Positions 61,257-64,000 of a stretch of 64,000 bases of DNA are shown here, in pieces. Position numbers and translations under genes: made by a program. The notes beneath the pieces were generated by a model that was given only the letters and a program-made list of their open reading frames with translations, was not told where the DNA came from and did not search any database. Location of the stretch: assembly GCF_914271435.1 (NCBI RefSeq), contig NZ_CAJZAI010000005.1, forward strand, positions 186,001 through 250,000. The letters run 5' to 3'. The DNA is from Cupriavidus laharis (lineage in GTDB: Bacteria; Pseudomonadota; Gammaproteobacteria; Burkholderiales; Burkholderiaceae). Numbering within the stretch: the stretch's first letter is position 1; each line of letters opens with the position of its first letter.

Positions 61257-62564
61257 TCAGACGATGAGGATCGCGCGGAAGTCGTTCACGTTGGTACGGG
61301 TCGGCTCGGTGACGATCAGGTCGTCCACACCGGCAAAGAAGCCATAACCATCGTTGTTTTCCAGATGCGCGCGCGCGGACAGGCCGCGTGCCGCGGCACG
61401 GGTCAGCGTGTCGGGCGTGAGCAACGCGCCGGCGTTGTCTTCGGAGCCGTCGATGCCGTCGGTGTCGCAGGCAATCGCATGCACGCCGGGCAGGGCGTCG
61501 AGGGCCACCGCCAGCGACAGCAGGAACTCCGCATTGCGGCCGCCGCGGCCCTTGCCGCGTACGGTGACGGTGGTCTCGCCGCCCGACAGCAGCACGCAAG
61601 GCTTGCTGAACGGCTGGCCGTGCTGCGCGATCTGGCGTGCGATGGCGGCATGCACGAGTGCAACGTCGCGAGCCTCGCCTTCGATGCAATCGGACAGGAT
61701 GTGCGCCTCGAAGCCGAGTTCGCGTGCACGTGCGGCGGCGGCTTCGAGCGATTGCTGCGCAGTCGCCAGCGTCGCACTGCGGTGGCCTTCAAAGCGGGCA
61801 TCGCCGGGCTTCGGCGTTTCGCCGGCGCCGCTCTCGAGATGGGCACGCACATTGGCCGGCACATCGATGCCGTACTTTGCGATCACGGCGAGCGCATCGG
61901 CGCAGGTGGTGGCATCGGGCAACGTCGGGCCGCTCGCGATCAGCGTCGGGTCATCGCCGGGAATATCGGAAATCAGCAGGGTCTCGACACGGGCCGGTGC
62001 ACAGTGCAACGCCAGGCGCCCGCCCTTGAGCGCGGACAGGTGCTTGCGCACGCAGTTCATCTCGCCGATGCTCGCGCCGCTGCGCAGCAGCGCCTTGTTG
62101 ACGGCCTGCTTGTCGGCCAGCGAAATGCCGGGCGCGGGTGCGGCCAGCAGCGCGGAGCCGCCACCGGAAATCAGGCACAGCACGAGGTCGTCGGCGGTCA
62201 GGCCCTGCACAAGTTCGACCATGCGCTGCGCGGCGCGCGCGCCGGCTTCGTCAGGCACCGGATGCGCGGCCTCTACCACTTCGATGCGCTTGCAGTCGGC
62301 ACCGTGGCCATAGCGCGTCACCACCAGCCCGCTCAACTCGCCTTGCCAGTGGGCTTCGACAGCCTGCGCCATCGCGGCAGCGGCCTTGCCGGCGCCGATC
62401 ACGACCGTGCGACCCTTCGGCGGCTGCGGCAGGTGCGGGGGCAGGCAGTGGCTGGCGCTGACCGATGCCACGGCGGTATCGAACAGTTCGCGCAGCAAGG
62501 CACGCGGCTGGAGGCTGGGGCGCTGTGGGGTCAGCAGGGCGGCGCTGGTTTCGGTGTCGAGCAT
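61257..62564 (-). CDS. ttuD: Glycerate 2-kinase / hydroxypyruvate reductase family (MOFRL)
   Basis: A 435-residue protein of the MOFRL family. ATG 62564 (MLDTETSAALLTPQRP) was chosen; the longer frame runs through the REP-like repeat at 62587. VVIGAGKAAAAMAQAVE near residue 56 and LCLISGGGSALLAAPAPGISLADKQAVN are family signatures, and SGGETTVTVRGKGRGGRNAEFLLSLA is the MOFRL motif. In glyoxylate clusters it phosphorylates glycerate to 2-phosphoglycerate. Older annotations call it hydroxypyruvate reductase. Confidence 0.92.
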   Translation of the reverse strand: MLDTETSAALLTPQRPSLQPRALLRELFDTAVASVSASHCLPPHLPQPPKGRTVVIGAGKAAAAMAQAVEAHWQGELSGLVVTRYGHGADCKRIEVVEAAHPVPDEAGARAAQRMVELVQGLTADDLVLCLISGGGSALLAAPAPGISLADKQAVNKALLRSGASIGEMNCVRKHLSALKGGRLALHCAPARVETLLISDIPGDDPTLIASGPTLPDATTCADALAVIAKYGIDVPANVRAHLESGAGETPKPGDARFEGHRSATLATAQQSLEAAAARARELGFEAHILSDCIEGEARDVALVHAAIARQIAQHGQPFSKPCVLLSGGETTVTVRGKGRGGRNAEFLLSLAVALDALPGVHAIACDTDGIDGSEDNAGALLTPDTLTRAAARGLSARAHLENNDGYGFFAGVDDLIVTEPTRTNVNDFRAILIV

Positions 62565-62586
62565 GGGGAATCCTGGGAACTTGCCC

Positions 62587-62674
62587 GTCGTCCCCGCGAA
62601 GGCGGGGACCCAGTGGCTTTGTCCCCCTCCGGGGGACATCAAAGACGCTGGATTCCCGCCTTCGCGGGAATGAC
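62587..62674. repeat. REP-like composite inverted repeat, copy 2 (ttuD-glxR spacer)
   Basis: The same plan as 32157-32246. Hairpins TCCCCGC-GAAG-GCGGGGA and TTCCCGC-CTTC-GCGGGAA lie inverted. Left CCAGTGGCTTT and right CATCAAAGACGCTGG flank a central GTCCCCCTCCGGGGGAC dyad. The ends read GTCG and GTCA inward, as in copy 1. Like copy 1 it lies within a minus-strand operon. Confidence 0.85.
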
Positions 62675-62701
62675 GGAGTACGACGATTTGCTGGGCGGTA
62701 C

Positions 62702-63622
62702 TTACTTGGCCTTCGCGATCTCGTGGTTCGACATGATCTCGATCGCACGGCACAGCGCCGAGTGGTCGGCCTTGCCGAAGCCGTTCGCAGCACAGGTGTT
62801 GAACAGTTCCTGCGCGGTTGCGGTATTCGGCAACGCCACGCCCAGCGCCTTCGCGCCTTGCAGGGCCAGGTTCAGGTCCTTCTGGTGCAGTTCGATGCGG
62901 AAGCCCGGGTCGAAGGTGCGCTTGACCATGCGTTCACCATGCACTTCCAGGATGCGCGACGCGGCGAAGCCGCCCATCAGCGCCTGGCGCACGCGTGCCG
63001 GATCGGCACCAGCCTTCGACGCGAACAGCAGCGCTTCGGACACGGCCTGGATGTTCAGCGCGACGATGATCTGGTTGGCCACCTTGGTGGTCTGTCCGTC
63101 ACCATTGCCGCCCACCAGCGTGATGTTCTTGCCCATCAGCTCGAACAGCGGTTTGACCTGGTCAAAGGCTTCCTGCGGACCGCCGACCATGATCGTCAGC
63201 GAGGCGGCCTTGGCGCCGACTTCGCCACCCGACACCGGCGCGTCCAGGTACGAAGCGCCCAGCTTGTTGATGCGCGCGGCGAAGTCCTTGGTGGCGATCG
63301 GCGAGATCGAGCTCATGTCGACCACGATCTTGCTGTAGCTGGCTTCCTTGCCGGCTGCCTTGAACGCGGCGGCAACGCCCTTTTCGCTGAACAGCACCGC
63401 TTCGACGTGCGGGGTGTCCGGCACCATGATGATGATGATGTCGGCGCGCTTGGCGACTTCCTCGGCGCTGGTGCAGACCGTCACGCCGGCGTCCACCAGG
63501 AACTGCGGGGCCGGGTTGACGTCATGCACGAACAGCGTGTGGCCGGCTGCGCGCAGGTGCCCTGCCATCGGTGCGCCCATGATGCCCAGACCGATGAAGC
63601 CGATATTGCGTTGGTTTGCCAT
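62702..63622 (-). CDS. glxR: 2-Hydroxy-3-oxopropionate (tartronate semialdehyde) reductase
   Basis: A 306-residue beta-hydroxyacid dehydrogenase. The NAD(P) motif is IGFIGLGIMGAPMAGHLRAAG (residues 8-28). DAPVSGGEVGAKAASLTIMVGG (substrate site) and the catalytic lysine in GQTTKVANQIIVALN are present. It reduces tartronate semialdehyde to glycerate, in the glyoxylate pathway. It lies between hyi and ttuD. The ATG is preceded by GGAGA. Confidence 0.95.
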   Translation of the reverse strand: MANQRNIGFIGLGIMGAPMAGHLRAAGHTLFVHDVNPAPQFLVDAGVTVCTSAEEVAKRADIIIIMVPDTPHVEAVLFSEKGVAAAFKAAGKEASYSKIVVDMSSISPIATKDFAARINKLGASYLDAPVSGGEVGAKAASLTIMVGGPQEAFDQVKPLFELMGKNITLVGGNGDGQTTKVANQIIVALNIQAVSEALLFASKAGADPARVRQALMGGFAASRILEVHGERMVKRTFDPGFRIELHQKDLNLALQGAKALGVALPNTATAQELFNTCAANGFGKADHSALCRAIEIMSNHEIAKAK

Positions 63623-63691
63623 GTTGATGTCTCCGATTGGATGTTAAGTCTGTGATGGATTGCGTGTGCGGTAACCCGTTACTGCATGCTG

Positions 63692-64000
63692 TTACTGCAC
63701 ACCGTGGGCGGCGCGCCAGCCTAGGCCGGCTTCGGTGGTGGTCTTCGGCTTGTACTCGCAGCCGATCCAGCCGGTGTAGCCGATCTCGTCCAGGTACTTG
63801 AACAGGAAGTGGTAGTTCAGCTCGCCCGTGCCCGGCTCGTTGCGGCCCGGGTTGTCGGCCAGCTGTACATGCCTGATCTTCGGCAGGTTCGCCTTGATGG
63901 TGTTGGCGATCTCGCCTTCCATGCGCTGCATGTGATAGATGTCGTACTGCACGTACAGGTTGGGCGCGTTGACCTGGTTGATCAGGTCAACGGCCTGCTG
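63692..64000 (-). CDS. hyi: Hydroxypyruvate isomerase, 3' part (cut by window edge)
   Basis: The frame is open to the last base of the window, so the gene begins beyond 64000. The visible 102 C-terminal residues include QYDIYHMQRMEGEIANTIK, HVQLADNPGRNEPGTGELN and the YTGWIGCEYKPKTTTEAGLGW stretch, typical of Hyi (xylose isomerase-like barrel). It interconverts hydroxypyruvate and tartronate semialdehyde. In this gene order glyoxylate carboligase (gcl) would be expected just outside the window; that is inference. Confidence 0.93.
   Translation of the reverse strand, partial: QQAVDLINQVNAPNLYVQYDIYHMQRMEGEIANTIKANLPKIRHVQLADNPGRNEPGTGELNYHFLFKYLDEIGYTGWIGCEYKPKTTTEAGLGWRAAHGVQ

Noticed and set aside
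59511-63338. Plus-strand open frame of 1275 codons opposite pykA, ttuD and glxR
   Set aside because: It is an antisense shadow of conserved minus-strand genes, His/Arg/Gln-rich with no domain. GC-rich DNA gives such frames by codon bias.

Overview
The window is high-GC chromosomal DNA of a betaproteobacterium, most probably Cupriavidus (Ralstonia is the next candidate). The main reasons are the gene order parA-parB-atpIBEFHAGDC, the hemE-priA-putA block, a gcvT-gcvH-gcvP-sdaA cluster and a glyoxylate block (hyi, glxR, ttuD, pykA). Genus assignment is inference from gene order and protein character; no search was run. Most of the window is conserved core chromosome.

Layout. 1-9.5 kb: end of parA, parB, then the complete F1Fo-ATP synthase operon with its promoter and terminator. 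10-12.7 kb: a CoA-binding protein, an alpha/beta hydrolase and hemE. 12.7-13.2 kb: an AT-richer gap with two DnaA boxes. 13.2-21 kb: priA, putA behind GTTGCA-type putative operators, and an orphan branched-chain amino-acid-type binding protein. 21-29 kb: a TPR protein, a cation/proton antiporter overlapping a YbdK-type ligase, a glycine-zipper protein, a persulfide dioxygenase-like protein, sdaA and a YetF-type membrane protein. 29-34.3 kb (minus strand): gcvT-gcvH-gcvP behind a tandem glycine riboswitch that has its own promoter and a strong leader terminator. Glycine cleavage plus serine deamination would channel glycine to serine and pyruvate. 34.2-41 kb: a glycine-zipper lipoprotein, a Rep/UvrD helicase, another orphan binding protein, hemN behind an FNR-like promoter, and a membrane-anchored di-haem cytochrome c.

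41.1-42.3 kb is the clearest accessory insertion. A tRNA-Arg(CCG) gene is followed by one NYN-domain (PIN-like nuclease fold) gene, and then by a 33-bp near-perfect copy of the tRNA 3' end. This is a mini-island of about 1.07 kb with no integrase. A promoter-plus-terminator unit that may encode a small RNA lies just beyond it.

43-49 kb: small envelope proteins, a MipA/OmpV outer-membrane protein, an FAD-linked oxidase, arfB (ribosome rescue), a FemAB-like acyltransferase and htpX. 49.3-56.3 kb holds a coherent, poorly understood cluster. On the minus strand are a Tat-exported flavin lipoprotein and a membrane-embedded spermidine synthase. Diverging on the plus strand are a DUF350 membrane protein, an SPFH-SHOCT protein, a zinc-ribbon DUF4178 protein, a 53-residue Gly/Ser-rich membrane peptide and S-adenosylmethionine decarboxylase. 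I read it as a polyamine-linked envelope module and regard it, with the NYN island, as the best candidate for an under-described system.

56.3-64 kb: a CadR/PbrR-like regulator with its own operator but no efflux gene beside it, an rnk-type elongation-factor-like regulator with a long structured leader, a secreted protein made of five 12-residue repeats, a YpfJ-type metallopeptidase, and the minus-strand glyoxylate block hyi-glxR-ttuD-pykA (glyoxylate to 2-phosphoglycerate to pyruvate). Two copies of one composite inverted repeat (near 32.2 and 62.6 kb) mark a dispersed REP-like family.
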